This document shows, piece by piece, positions 19,140-27,500 of a stretch of 64,000 nucleotides of DNA. This DNA is from Bacillus sp. (in: firmicutes). Lineage in GTDB: Bacteria; Bacillota; Bacilli; Bacillales; Bacillaceae_J. The notes beneath the pieces were generated by a model. That model saw only the letters and a program-made list of their open reading frames with translations. It ran no database searches and was not told the DNA's origin. Position 1 is the first letter of the stretch; each line of letters starts with the position of its first letter. The stretch is from positions 1 through 64,000 of the forward strand of contig DUSF01000035.1 in assembly GCA_012842745.1 (NCBI GenBank), read 5' to 3'. A program made the position numbers and the translations under genes.

Positions 19140-20615
19140 TTGACAAGTGATGTTATGCCAAATTGGTTAGCCAAAAGGGCTAGTCTTTCACCTAATCGGT
19201 TGGCGCTTATTACAGAAAGTGAAACATGGACTTTTGCCGAGCTACATGAGCGTACCGTTCAGGCTACAAATAAATTATCTATGTTGGGAATCCATGAAGG
19301 AGACCATGTGGCCATCTTAATGGGGAACCGTAAAGAATTTTTATTTCTTTTACATGGCTTGGAGTATATTGGTGCTGTAGCTATTTTAATAAATACGAAG
19401 CTAACAGCACATGAAATTAGTTGGCAGCTAGAAGATTCAGAGAGTAAGCTATTGCTATATGATGATGCATTGGTGGAAAAGGTCGAAAATATAACAACAT
19501 CTATAAATATGGTGTCAATACATGAGTTTATGAACATAGGGGAAGGGCTAGCAGTCATTCGTCCGGAATGGGAACTCAACCAAATTCATACGATTATTTA
19601 TACATCAGGAACAACAGGAAAACCAAAGGGGGTCATGCTTACCTATGGAAACCATTGGTGGAGCGCTGTTAGTTCGTCATTAAACCTTGGTTTACATATG
19701 GATGATTGCTGGCTTTGTGCAACCCCGCTATTTCATGTTAGTGGCCTTTCAATTTTAATGCGAAGTGTATTTTATGGGATACCAGTCTATTTAATTGAAA
19801 AATTTAATCCTACGAAAGTGAATGAGGCAATAGAAAATAATAACATCACTATGATTTCTGTTGTCAGCCAAATGTTAATAAGGCTACTCGCTGATCTCGG
19901 TGAAAGATCTTATCCTAAATCGTTAAGATGCGTATTATTAGGAGGAGCTTCAGCGTCAAAGCCATTGTTAGAAAAATGTAAACAAAAGCAAATCCCTGTT
20001 TATCAAACATACGGGATGACAGAAACAGCTTCACAAATAGCTACATTAAGCGCTGAATATATGCTATCAAAGTTGGGTTCAGCAGGAAAACCACTTTTTC
20101 CAGCACAATTAAAAATTGAAAATGAAGGGCAAACACAACCAGCAAATAAACCAGGGGAAATAGTTGTCAAAGGCCCAAACGTAACAAAAGGATATTGGAA
20201 AAGAGAAGATGCTACGAAAACCAATATTGTCGATGGTTGGCTCCGTACTGGGGATATCGGTTATTTAGATGATGATGGATTTTTATTCATGCTTGACCGC
20301 CGTAGTGATTTAATTATTTCAGGTGGTGAGAATATTTATCCAGCAGAAATTGAGTCGGTTATTTTATCACACCGAAGCATCGAAGAAGCGGGCGTAGTCG
20401 GAAAAGATGATGAAAAATGGGGACAGGTACCTGTTGCGTTTGTGAAGGTATGGAACTCACAGACAGTAACAAAAGAAGAACTTATTTCATTATGTGAGGA
20501 GCAGCTAGCGAAATATAAAGTGCCAGTTGACATTTACTTTGTAGAAAAATTACCACGAAATGCTTCGAACAAATTAATACGGATGGAATTAAGGGAATGG
20601 CTTCAGCCGCAATAA
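19140..20615 (+). CDS. menE: o-Succinylbenzoate-CoA ligase
   Basis: An ANL-superfamily adenylating enzyme that makes OSB-CoA. The AMP-binding loop IIYTSGTTGKPKGVMLTYG lies near residue 153-171. YGMTETASQ, GWLRTGDIGYLDDDGFL and LPRNASNKLIR, with the C-terminal catalytic lysine, are intact. I prefer TTG at 19140: the resulting N-terminus (LTSDVMPNWLAKRA) matches the MenE family and follows AAGGAG by 12 bases. The longer GTG start at 19083 would read through the repeat motifs. There is no menC behind it, unlike many Bacillus men operons. Confidence 0.93.
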   Translation: MTSDVMPNWLAKRASLSPNRLALITESETWTFAELHERTVQATNKLSMLGIHEGDHVAILMGNRKEFLFLLHGLEYIGAVAILINTKLTAHEISWQLEDSESKLLLYDDALVEKVENITTSINMVSIHEFMNIGEGLAVIRPEWELNQIHTIIYTSGTTGKPKGVMLTYGNHWWSAVSSSLNLGLHMDDCWLCATPLFHVSGLSILMRSVFYGIPVYLIEKFNPTKVNEAIENNNITMISVVSQMLIRLLADLGERSYPKSLRCVLLGGASASKPLLEKCKQKQIPVYQTYGMTETASQIATLSAEYMLSKLGSAGKPLFPAQLKIENEGQTQPANKPGEIVVKGPNVTKGYWKREDATKTNIVDGWLRTGDIGYLDDDGFLFMLDRRSDLIISGGENIYPAEIESVILSHRSIEEAGVVGKDDEKWGQVPVAFVKVWNSQTVTKEELISLCEEQLAKYKVPVDIYFVEKLPRNASNKLIRMELREWLQPQ

Positions 20616-20633
20616 TCGGCCTTTTCCAAACAT

Positions 20634-20666
20634 AGAAGCGTATCTCCATTAAGAGGATACGCTTCT
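20634..20666. terminator. Hairpin between convergent menE and dctM
   Basis: AGAAGCGTATC (20634-20644) pairs with GATACGCTTCT (20656-20666). T tracts on either side are short, so efficiency is uncertain. Confidence 0.65.
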
Positions 20667-20677
20667 TCTGTGCCTGT

Positions 20678-22096
20678 TTATTGTAAACTATACAAGAAAT
20701 TTGGTAGCCATAAGCTAATTTGTGGTATGAAAGTTACTAATACAAGGGCAACAACTGTTGCAAGCAACCATGGTCCAGTTGCTTTCGTAACATCAATGAG
20801 TGGCATTTTCGTTATACCACTTGCTACATATAAGTTCAAACCAACTGGTGGTGTAATCATACCTATTTCCATATTGACAATCATGATAATACCGAAGTGG
20901 ATTGGGTCAATTCCAAGTGCCACTGCAACAGGGAAAAGAATTGGGCCTAAAATTGTAATAATCGCTGTTGGTTCCATGAATTGTCCAGCAATAAATAAGA
21001 TTAAGTTAACGATTAATAGGAATGCAATTGGCCCCATATCCATGTCTTTAATAACAGCAACAAGTTCATGTGGAATTCGTTCTAATGTTAGAATATGAGC
21101 GAAAACCATTGCCATTGAAATAATAAAGAATAACATCGCTGTTGTTTTTGTTGATTCTACTAAAATGCCTGGGATATCTTTTAACTGCAAATCTTTATGA
21201 ATAAAAAACCCTACAACTAAGCCGATAAAACAAGCAACGGCTGCGGATTCAGTCGGTGTGAAAAGTCCTGAATAAATACCGCCGATTACGACAATTGGTA
21301 ATGCCAAGCTCCAAATAGAATCCTTAACAGCAATCATTTTTTCACTAACTGTTGCTTTTGGACTAAGTGGATAATTATTTTTCTTAGCAACCCAAAAACT
21401 TACAAAGGCAAGCATTGCTGCTAACATAATGCCGGGAACGATCCCTGCTAAAAACATTTTTCCTACAGATTGTTCAACAGTAACACAGTAAACAATCATT
21501 GGCACACTTGGGGGAATAAGAATACCTAAGGAACCAGCTGTCGCAATCGAACCGACTCCATATTTTTTAGGATAACCGAATTTCGTCATTGCTGGAATCA
21601 TAATACCGCCAATTGCAACTACGGTTGCTGGTGAAGAACCAGAAATAGCCGCAAATAACGCACAAGCCATAATCGCTGCAATTGATAAACCGCCTGGTAA
21701 ATGACCGATAAAAGCATTTGCTAAATTAATAAGGCGTTTCGCTACACCACCAGTTGTGAAAATATTACCAGCAAGTACGAAAAAGGGAATCGCCATTAAT
21801 GGAAAGCTATTAATACCTGAAAATACCTTCCCTGCTAAATCTGGAAGCGGATCAGTTGTAAAAAAGTAGATAACTGCAAAAGACGCAAAGCCCAATGAAA
21901 TGGCAATTGGTAAACCAAGAAACAAGAATAAGAATAATAACGAGAAAACAGCCATTGCCGCGCTGCCAATGACGAAAGAATAAATCGAACAAGCTAGTGC
22001 CAATAATATAAAAAATAGTGAAGAAAACTTTTTAAGTGGTGTTCCTGACTGTGGCAACATCTTTTGATCGATTGTTTGATTAGAAACTGAACTCAT
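20678..22096 (-). CDS. dctM: TRAP transporter large permease
   Basis: The 12-helix ion-coupled membrane subunit of a tripartite ATP-independent dicarboxylate transporter, about 472 residues. After a 30-residue cytosolic tail come hydrophobic spans with LFLFLGLPIAISLGFAS, SGSSPATVVAIGGIMIPAM and a C-terminal ITPPVGLNLYVASGI, all typical of DctM. I use ATG at 22096. The overlapping GTG at 22108 is an alternative, since GGAAGGCGG lies between them. It follows dctQ with coupling. Confidence 0.93.
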   Translation of the reverse strand: MSSVSNQTIDQKMLPQSGTPLKKFSSLFFILLALACSIYSFVIGSAAMAVFSLLFLFLFLGLPIAISLGFASFAVIYFFTTDPLPDLAGKVFSGINSFPLMAIPFFVLAGNIFTTGGVAKRLINLANAFIGHLPGGLSIAAIMACALFAAISGSSPATVVAIGGIMIPAMTKFGYPKKYGVGSIATAGSLGILIPPSVPMIVYCVTVEQSVGKMFLAGIVPGIMLAAMLAFVSFWVAKKNNYPLSPKATVSEKMIAVKDSIWSLALPIVVIGGIYSGLFTPTESAAVACFIGLVVGFFIHKDLQLKDIPGILVESTKTTAMLFFIISMAMVFAHILTLERIPHELVAVIKDMDMGPIAFLLIVNLILFIAGQFMEPTAIITILGPILFPVAVALGIDPIHFGIIMIVNMEIGMITPPVGLNLYVASGITKMPLIDVTKATGPWLLATVVALVLVTFIPQISLWLPNFLYSLQ

Positions 22097-22097
22097 A

Positions 22098-22619
22098 TTA
22101 ATGTGCACCGCCTTCCTGTTGCTCCGCTAAAAGTTGTTCTGTTGGTGTCTTGAATGCTTTCACCAGCTCTTGCATATAACGAATTGTCATTAATGTAAAA
22201 GCAACTGCAACGATACCTTTTGGAATATACATAGGGATTTCCATCTCTGGGGAAACTTGACCAAATTGGGTTAAAACTGCAATATGTTGGTAACCGAGAA
22301 TTGCGACAACGATGCAGAACAATATATTTAAGCCATATACAAAAAGGATCACACCTTTTTGTAAATTAGGAGAAAATTGTTTGACAAGTAAATCTACACC
22401 AAGATGAACTTTTTCACGTACACCAATAGAGGCTCCAATTAAGCCTACAAAAATTAATAAATAGTTTACTGCCTCCTGGGTGAAGCCTAAACTAGAGCCG
22501 AACCCTCTTCGTAAAATTACTTCAATAAATGCCAAGGATGTAGCAGATGCTAAGGCAAGACCGCAGAGTACCTCTTCGATTCTTGACAATAATTTATTAA
22601 AAAAGTTCAATTTTTTCAC
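22098..22619 (-). CDS. dctQ: TRAP transporter small permease
   Basis: A 173-residue membrane protein with four hydrophobic spans. It contains SLGFTQEAVNYLLIFVGLIG and the VREKVHLGVD loop, which is conserved in DctQ. It bridges the binding protein and DctM. The start is GTG with GGGG very close (2 bases), so TTG 9 bases on is possible. It lies 78 bases from dctP with a terminator-like hairpin between them, and it is directly joined to dctM. Confidence 0.93.
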   Translation of the reverse strand: MKKLNFFNKLLSRIEEVLCGLALASATSLAFIEVILRRGFGSSLGFTQEAVNYLLIFVGLIGASIGVREKVHLGVDLLVKQFSPNLQKGVILFVYGLNILFCIVVAILGYQHIAVLTQFGQVSPEMEIPMYIPKGIVAVAFTLMTIRYMQELVKAFKTPTEQLLAEQQEGGAH

Positions 22620-22624
22620 ATCCC

Positions 22625-22654
22625 CTTTTAAAAATAAGGGGCGTTTTCGCCCCT
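22625..22654 (-). terminator. Hairpin in the dctP-dctQ gap
   Basis: AGGGGCG-TTTT-CGCCCCT (22637-22654) is followed by TTATTTTT on the minus strand, and by TTTTT on the plus strand. Within an operon it probably acts as a partial terminator that keeps the binding protein in excess over the permease. Confidence 0.75.
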
Positions 22655-22697
22655 TTTTAACAAGATTGCTAGTATGAAACTGAAACTTATTACATTA

Positions 22698-23747
22698 TTA
22701 CCAAAGTGCTTTAGCAGCATCAATTAAATCTTTGCCAATTTGGTCTTCAAATTGTGGGTAGATTGAAGTCATTGCATCAACCCAAGCTTGTTTTTCTTCA
22801 TCAGTTAAGGTAATAATTTCTGTTTTACCAGCTGCTTTAATATCTTCTAATTGCTCGTCGTTTACACGCTTACTATTTTCACGAACCCACTCAGTTGTTT
22901 CGTCTAATGCTTTTTCTAGAGATTGGCGCACATCATCTGGAAGGCCATTCCAAAAATCAGCATTTGTAATTACCGCATAACCAAGGTAGCCGTGGTTACT
23001 CATTGTAATAGACTTTTGAACTTCATGCATTTTTTGAGAATAGATGTTTGATAATGTGTTTTCACCACCATCAATAACACCTTGTTCTAACGCACTATAT
23101 ACTTCACCGAATGCCATTGGTGTTGGGTTTGCACCAACTGATTTGAATTGTGCTTCAAGAACTTTACTTGACATAACACGTAATTTTTGACCTTTAAAAT
23201 CTGCTGGCGTTTTGATTGCTTTATTTGAGTGCATTTGTTTAAAACCGTTATCCCACATTGCTAAACCAAGAAGATTTTGGTCTTCAAGCATTGTAAACAG
23301 TTTTCCACCGATTTCTGGGCTTTCCATTGCTGCTTGGACGTTTGCTTCATCCTTAAAGATGAATGGTAAATCAAAAAGCGTCCATTGTGGATATAGTTTT
23401 GTAATAACTGAAGTTGATGGTGCAGCTAATTGTACGTTATTTTGCTGGATAGCTGCTAAAACATCTTCATCTGTGTATAGTTGAGAGTTAGGGAATACTT
23501 GAACTTCAACCTTGCCATTTGTATATTCTTCTGCTAACTTCTTAAACATTTCTGCTGCTTGACCTTTTGGAGTGTTTTCAGCAACAACGTGTGAGAATTT
23601 AATTGTGATTTTTTCGCCACTAGCTTGTTTACCGCCAGCTTCTCCACCATTAGTTGAACTACCGCTTTGTTGTGATCTTGCGCCGCAGCCAGCTAATAGG
23701 CCAACCATAAGCACGGCCGCAACCATCATCATAAGCCATTTTTTCAT
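22698..23747 (-). CDS. dctP: TRAP dicarboxylate-binding lipoprotein
   Basis: The extracytoplasmic binding subunit, 349 residues. A lipobox (LAGC, lipid cysteine near residue 21) follows a short signal, and a Gly/Ser-rich linker follows that. The mature part has KFSHVVAENTPKGQAAEMF, GLAMWDNGFKQMHSNK and QGVIDGGENTLSNIYS, with the family arginine in LRVMSSKVLEAQF. The probable substrates are C4-dicarboxylates. GGGGG lies 9 bases before the ATG. It is first in dctPQM. Control is probably by DctSR, encoded upstream in the same direction. Confidence 0.93.
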   Translation of the reverse strand: MKKWLMMMVAAVLMVGLLAGCGARSQQSGSSTNGGEAGGKQASGEKITIKFSHVVAENTPKGQAAEMFKKLAEEYTNGKVEVQVFPNSQLYTDEDVLAAIQQNNVQLAAPSTSVITKLYPQWTLFDLPFIFKDEANVQAAMESPEIGGKLFTMLEDQNLLGLAMWDNGFKQMHSNKAIKTPADFKGQKLRVMSSKVLEAQFKSVGANPTPMAFGEVYSALEQGVIDGGENTLSNIYSQKMHEVQKSITMSNHGYLGYAVITNADFWNGLPDDVRQSLEKALDETTEWVRENSKRVNDEQLEDIKAAGKTEIITLTDEEKQAWVDAMTSIYPQFEDQIGKDLIDAAKALW

Positions 23748-23784
23748 CTAAAATCCCCCTTGTTTTTCTTTTTTGTATATTCAT

Positions 23785-23912
23785 ACAATTGATAAAATAG
23801 GATTAATTCTATCAATTGTGAAATATACTATTATAGTACAGGAGAGTTCATACATTGTTAATAATTTGGTCATATTGTCCCTTTTGGTCTTTTTGGTCTG
23901 AAAACGCTACCA
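23785..23912 (-). promoter_or_regulatory. dctP control region
   Basis: On the minus strand a perfect -10 TATAAT lies at 23830-23835 with a poor -35. An inverted repeat, ACAATTGATA (23785-23794) and TATCAATTGT (23810-23819), sits at the transcript start. Three direct TTTGGTC copies (23865, 23883, 23892 on plus) lie upstream and could bind DctR. TGAAAACGCTACCA (23899-23912) matches the CcpA cre consensus with one mismatch. The functions are inferred. Confidence 0.5.
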
Positions 23913-23982
23913 GATAGTGGCGGCATAGGACAAGGAGACATGTTCCATGTCCCCTTTATTCTAAAGTTTCTACTTAATAAAA

Positions 23983-24015
23983 CAAAAAAACAGGGACACG
24001 AAACCTGTTCCCTGT
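23983..24015 (-). terminator. Terminator of dctSR
   Basis: ACAGGGA (23990-23996) pairs with TCCCTGT (24009-24015). On the minus strand seven T residues follow. It begins right after the dctR stop. A related GACATG-TTC-CATGTC palindrome lies at 23936-23950. Confidence 0.85.
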
Positions 24016-24017
24016 CC

Positions 24018-24710
24018 CTATTTCCTATGTGTTATATAACGGTTTATTGGCCGGCCAACTCCGCCGTATTGTACATCAATTAATATATGACCACTCTTTG
24101 CGAGATAATCTAAATAACGTCTCGCAGTCACTCGTGCTAAACCAACTTGTTCAGCAACTTCTTCTGCTGAAAGTGGCTCAGTTTGATCATTTAAGTATTT
24201 CATAATCTTCTTAAAGGTAACTTCATTTAGGCCTTTTGGAAGATCTACGTTTGTTGTCGTATGCTTTTCTTTTTCGAAGCGGAGTTGATCTAAATCTTTT
24301 TGGGTAAGAGTTGTTTTTCTTTCTAGTTGGTTTCGGAACGAACGGTATTTTTCTAATGATTTTTTAATTCTTTCAAATTTGAAAGGCTTCATAATATAAT
24401 CAAAAGCACCATTTTGAAGAACATTGCGAATCGTTTCCATATCGGCTGCAGCTGTAATGGCGATAATATCTACACTTAGTCCTTCTTTTCTAATTTCATG
24501 AATTGTCTCTAGTCCGTCTTGACTAGGCATAAAAATATCAATAAAGACAAGTTCTGGTTTAAGCTTTTTTATCATTTGCAATCCCTCATAGCCGTTTCCT
24601 GCAATCCCAACTATTTCAAACCCTTCTATTCTTTCAATAAACTGGCGGTTCACTTCTTGGACCATCGGATCATCCTCAATTAAAAGTACTTTAAATGTTT
24701 GCGGGGCCAT
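24018..24710 (-). CDS. dctR: CitB/DctR-family response regulator
   Basis: A 230-residue transcription regulator. The receiver domain has D13-D14, phospho-acceptor D58 in FIDIFMP and the KPF lysine. The C-terminal helix-turn-helix (AEEVAEQVGLARVTARRYL, about 180-200) is the CitB/DcuR type. I chose ATG at 24710 because GGAGG lies 8 bases upstream; longer in-frame starts extend into the kinase gene. It overlaps dctS by 20 bases. It probably activates dctPQM downstream. Confidence 0.92.
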   Translation of the reverse strand: MAPQTFKVLLIEDDPMVQEVNRQFIERIEGFEIVGIAGNGYEGLQMIKKLKPELVFIDIFMPSQDGLETIHEIRKEGLSVDIIAITAAADMETIRNVLQNGAFDYIMKPFKFERIKKSLEKYRSFRNQLERKTTLTQKDLDQLRFEKEKHTTTNVDLPKGLNEVTFKKIMKYLNDQTEPLSAEEVAEQVGLARVTARRYLDYLAKSGHILIDVQYGGVGRPINRYITHRK

Positions 24711-26313
24711 TTTGAAAACCTCCTGTTTGTCCATTTTCATAAAAAGTAACGATGATAGTTGTTCCAAGTCCTTTTTCTGATTCAACAACAATTTCTCCAT
24801 TCGCTTTTTTTACAATTTCATTCACGAGATGAAGGCCGATTCCATGGCCAACGGCCCCTTTCGTTGAAAAGCCGTGAATGAATATTTTTTCCTTCACTCC
24901 TACTTCCATCCCGATGCCATTATCCTCTACTAAGATTGAGGTTACAATTTCATCTTGTTCAAAGCTTATGAATATTTGCTTATTTGGTTGTTTTACTTCA
25001 TGAAACGCTTCAAACGCATTTTCAATTAAGTTACCGATAATCACAACAAAATCATGATGATCTAATGGAGCTGGAAAGCGCCCTAAGTGACTATGGCGGT
25101 CAATAATGACTTGAATCCCTAATTCCTTCCCTCTGCTTACTTTACTTAACAATAAACCTGATAAACTTTCATCATGAATATTTTTTCCTAGAAATTGCGT
25201 TAATTCTTGTTGTTCTTCTGTTATTTGAAAAACATAATCAAGCGCTTTTTCTCTATGATTCATTTGGATTAAGCCGGCAATTGTATGAAGTTTATTCATA
25301 TATTCATGGTTTTGGACACGTAGCGCATTAACAAATGCTTTTACACCAGTAAGCTCTTCAGCTAGTTTTTTGACCTCTGTTTGGTCTTGGAATACGGCAA
25401 CAGCCCCAACTGTTTGATTATCTACTTTTATAGGGATGCGGTTGCTTAAGATGATTTGATTGCGGACATATAATTCTTTGTTATAAATTGGCTGATTGAG
25501 AAATAAAATTTCGGGTAAATAAGTGTCTGGAATGACAGCCGATATTTTTTTCCCAATGACATCTTCGGAAATGCCTAGTAATTGTTTTGCTTTATCATTA
25601 AAAATCGTAATCACTTCATTATTGTCGATGGCGACTATCCCTTCATGCATAGCGTTAAACGTCTCCGTTCGTTCTACTAGTAGGGTAGCTATTTCGTAAG
25701 GTTCTAAATGAAAGATTTGCCGTTTTATATTGTTTGCTAAAATCCATGAGCCCCATCCCCCAAAAAGGATTGAAACGAAAATCGTACTGAGAATTTCGTA
25801 TTTAAGGCTTGAAATAATTTCAAAAACTGTTGGTAGCAAATAGCCAACGAGGACGACGCCAACTTGATCGTGCTCATTATTCATAATTGGTACAAACGCG
25901 CGAACAGCAGTGCCTACTTCTCCTTTTGCTTTCGTAGTATATGTGTGTTCTGCAAAAGCAGGTCCTTCATCAGCGCCTTCGGAAACTTTTCCTATTAATG
26001 ATTGAACAGGGTGTGATAGCCTTACCCGATTCATATCAAGCACAACGATATAGGTTGCACCGTTAATAATACGTACTCGTTCAACAAGTGGATTAATCGT
26101 GCTTCGATCTTTTGGATTACCGTTAACACTAGATCTTATTCCAGGAAATTCAGTAACCGTTCGCGCCGTAATAAGAGCTCGGTTTTTCAATTCATCTTCT
26201 TTAACGTTAACAAAATTTCCAACGAGGCCAATTCCAACCATTAAGATTGAAAATCCTATAATAACAAGAGAGAGTCCTATTATTTTCCAATGGATTGGTA
26301 TTTTTTGATACAT
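24691..26313 (-). CDS. dctS: DctS/CitA-family sensor histidine kinase
   Basis: A membrane sensor of 540 residues. TM1 lies near 11-34, an extracytoplasmic PDC-type sensor domain near 38-165, TM2 near 174-194, and a cytoplasmic PAS domain near 215-315. The phospho-acceptor H336 is in NHEYMNKLH, typical of the CitA/DcuS group, and the ATPase domain has N, G1 (DNGIGM) and G2 (GHGIGLHLV) boxes. It pairs with dctR. The binding-protein gene transcribed divergently at 26427 may be its co-sensor, as DctB is in B. subtilis. Confidence 0.93.
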   Translation of the reverse strand: MYQKIPIHWKIIGLSLVIIGFSILMVGIGLVGNFVNVKEDELKNRALITARTVTEFPGIRSSVNGNPKDRSTINPLVERVRIINGATYIVVLDMNRVRLSHPVQSLIGKVSEGADEGPAFAEHTYTTKAKGEVGTAVRAFVPIMNNEHDQVGVVLVGYLLPTVFEIISSLKYEILSTIFVSILFGGWGSWILANNIKRQIFHLEPYEIATLLVERTETFNAMHEGIVAIDNNEVITIFNDKAKQLLGISEDVIGKKISAVIPDTYLPEILFLNQPIYNKELYVRNQIILSNRIPIKVDNQTVGAVAVFQDQTEVKKLAEELTGVKAFVNALRVQNHEYMNKLHTIAGLIQMNHREKALDYVFQITEEQQELTQFLGKNIHDESLSGLLLSKVSRGKELGIQVIIDRHSHLGRFPAPLDHHDFVVIIGNLIENAFEAFHEVKQPNKQIFISFEQDEIVTSILVEDNGIGMEVGVKEKIFIHGFSTKGAVGHGIGLHLVNEIVKKANGEIVVESEKGLGTTIIVTFYENGQTGGFQNGPANI

Positions 26314-26426
26314 ATATAGATTACCTCAAGCGTTTAGAATTGTTTATATACATAATTGTACCATGTCTATCATGCTATGATAAAATTATCTTAAAATATT
26401 GGTCGCTTTGCAAAAATATTAACTAA

Positions 26427-27500
26427 ATGGTGATGGTTATGAAGGTATTTGTTAGCACATCGATTATTATAGTCGCTTGTTTTATTTTTATTTTTTTTAT
26501 CGGGTTTGGTAAAAGTAATGACCAAAAATCAATCACATATGACTATGAACAGGTTGATTTAAATAAACAAATTATAATCAACTTCAGCCATGTCGTTGCG
26601 GAAAACACGCCGAAAGGCCAAGCCGCTGAGAAATTTGCAAAATTGGTGAAAGAAAAGACAAGTGGAAAAGTGAAGGTGGAGGTTTTTCCTAATGGTGTTT
26701 TATATGCGGAAGGACATGAATTGAACGCATTAATACGTGGTGAAGTGCAAATGATTGCACCCGCTTATTCAAATTTGACTGAGTTTTTGCCTGAATGGCT
26801 TATCTTAGATTTGCCGTATTTATTTAGGGATGACAACCATGTTGAAGCAGTCTTTAATGGAGAAATAGGGGAGACGCTTTTAGCTGAATTGAAAAAGCAT
26901 CATATTAAAGGGATTGCCTTTTGGAGCAACGGATTTAAGCAAATGACGAGCAATCGTGGACCATTACGGACACCTCAAGATTTTTATGGGCAAAGATTTC
27001 GAATCATGCCGAGCAAGGCCCTTGAAGACCAATTTCGCCAGTTAGGTGTGAAAACAAATGCGATGCCATTTAACCAAGTTTATAAGAACTTGGAAAGCGG
27101 CTATTTAGATGGACAGGAAAATACAATTTCCAATATTTATTCAAAGCGATTTTATAAGGTGCAACAGTATTTAACAATAAGCAACCACGGTTATTTAGGC
27201 TATGCTGTGATGATGAATCAGGAATTTTGGGATTCTATACCTAAGGAGATTCAGAGCCAAATTGAAGAAGCGATGGATGAAACAACGGAATGGCTGTTTA
27301 CTGAATCACAGAAAATTAATGAAGAGCAGTTAAATATTATAAAATCGACTTCTGATATTCAAATTTATGAATTAACGGAAGCTGAGCGAGAAAATTGGAT
27401 TGACTTTTTTCATCCTCTGTATAAAGAATATGAAGTGAAGTACGGAAAAAGATGGATTAAACAAATTCAAGAACTATCAACGAAGGGGGAACATCAATGA
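26427..27500 (+). CDS. DctB-like TRAP-type binding protein
   Basis: A 357-residue paralogue of the DctP at 22698, sharing NFSHVVAENTPKGQAAEKF and the NGFKQMTSN and GQENTISNIYS segments. The N-terminus is one long hydrophobic span (about 8-28). IVAC within it fits a lipobox on paper but lies in the middle of the span, so it looks more like an uncleaved membrane anchor. This suits a sensor partner rather than a free transport protein. It diverges from dctS and overlaps dmlA by 4 bases (ATGA). Three candidate ATG codons lie within 12 bases, so the start is uncertain. Confidence 0.75.
   Translation: MVMVMKVFVSTSIIIVACFIFIFFIGFGKSNDQKSITYDYEQVDLNKQIIINFSHVVAENTPKGQAAEKFAKLVKEKTSGKVKVEVFPNGVLYAEGHELNALIRGEVQMIAPAYSNLTEFLPEWLILDLPYLFRDDNHVEAVFNGEIGETLLAELKKHHIKGIAFWSNGFKQMTSNRGPLRTPQDFYGQRFRIMPSKALEDQFRQLGVKTNAMPFNQVYKNLESGYLDGQENTISNIYSKRFYKVQQYLTISNHGYLGYAVMMNQEFWDSIPKEIQSQIEEAMDETTEWLFTESQKINEEQLNIIKSTSDIQIYELTEAERENWIDFFHPLYKEYEVKYGKRWIKQIQELSTKGEHQ

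Noticed and set aside
20670..21098. 142-residue plus-strand ORF over dctM
   Set aside because: It is a shadow of the dctM coding strand; its residues mirror hydrophobic codons and no family is recognisable.
26427..27500. Second DctP-like gene as a pseudogene copy
   Set aside because: It is full length, well diverged, coupled to dmlA, and has conserved binding segments.
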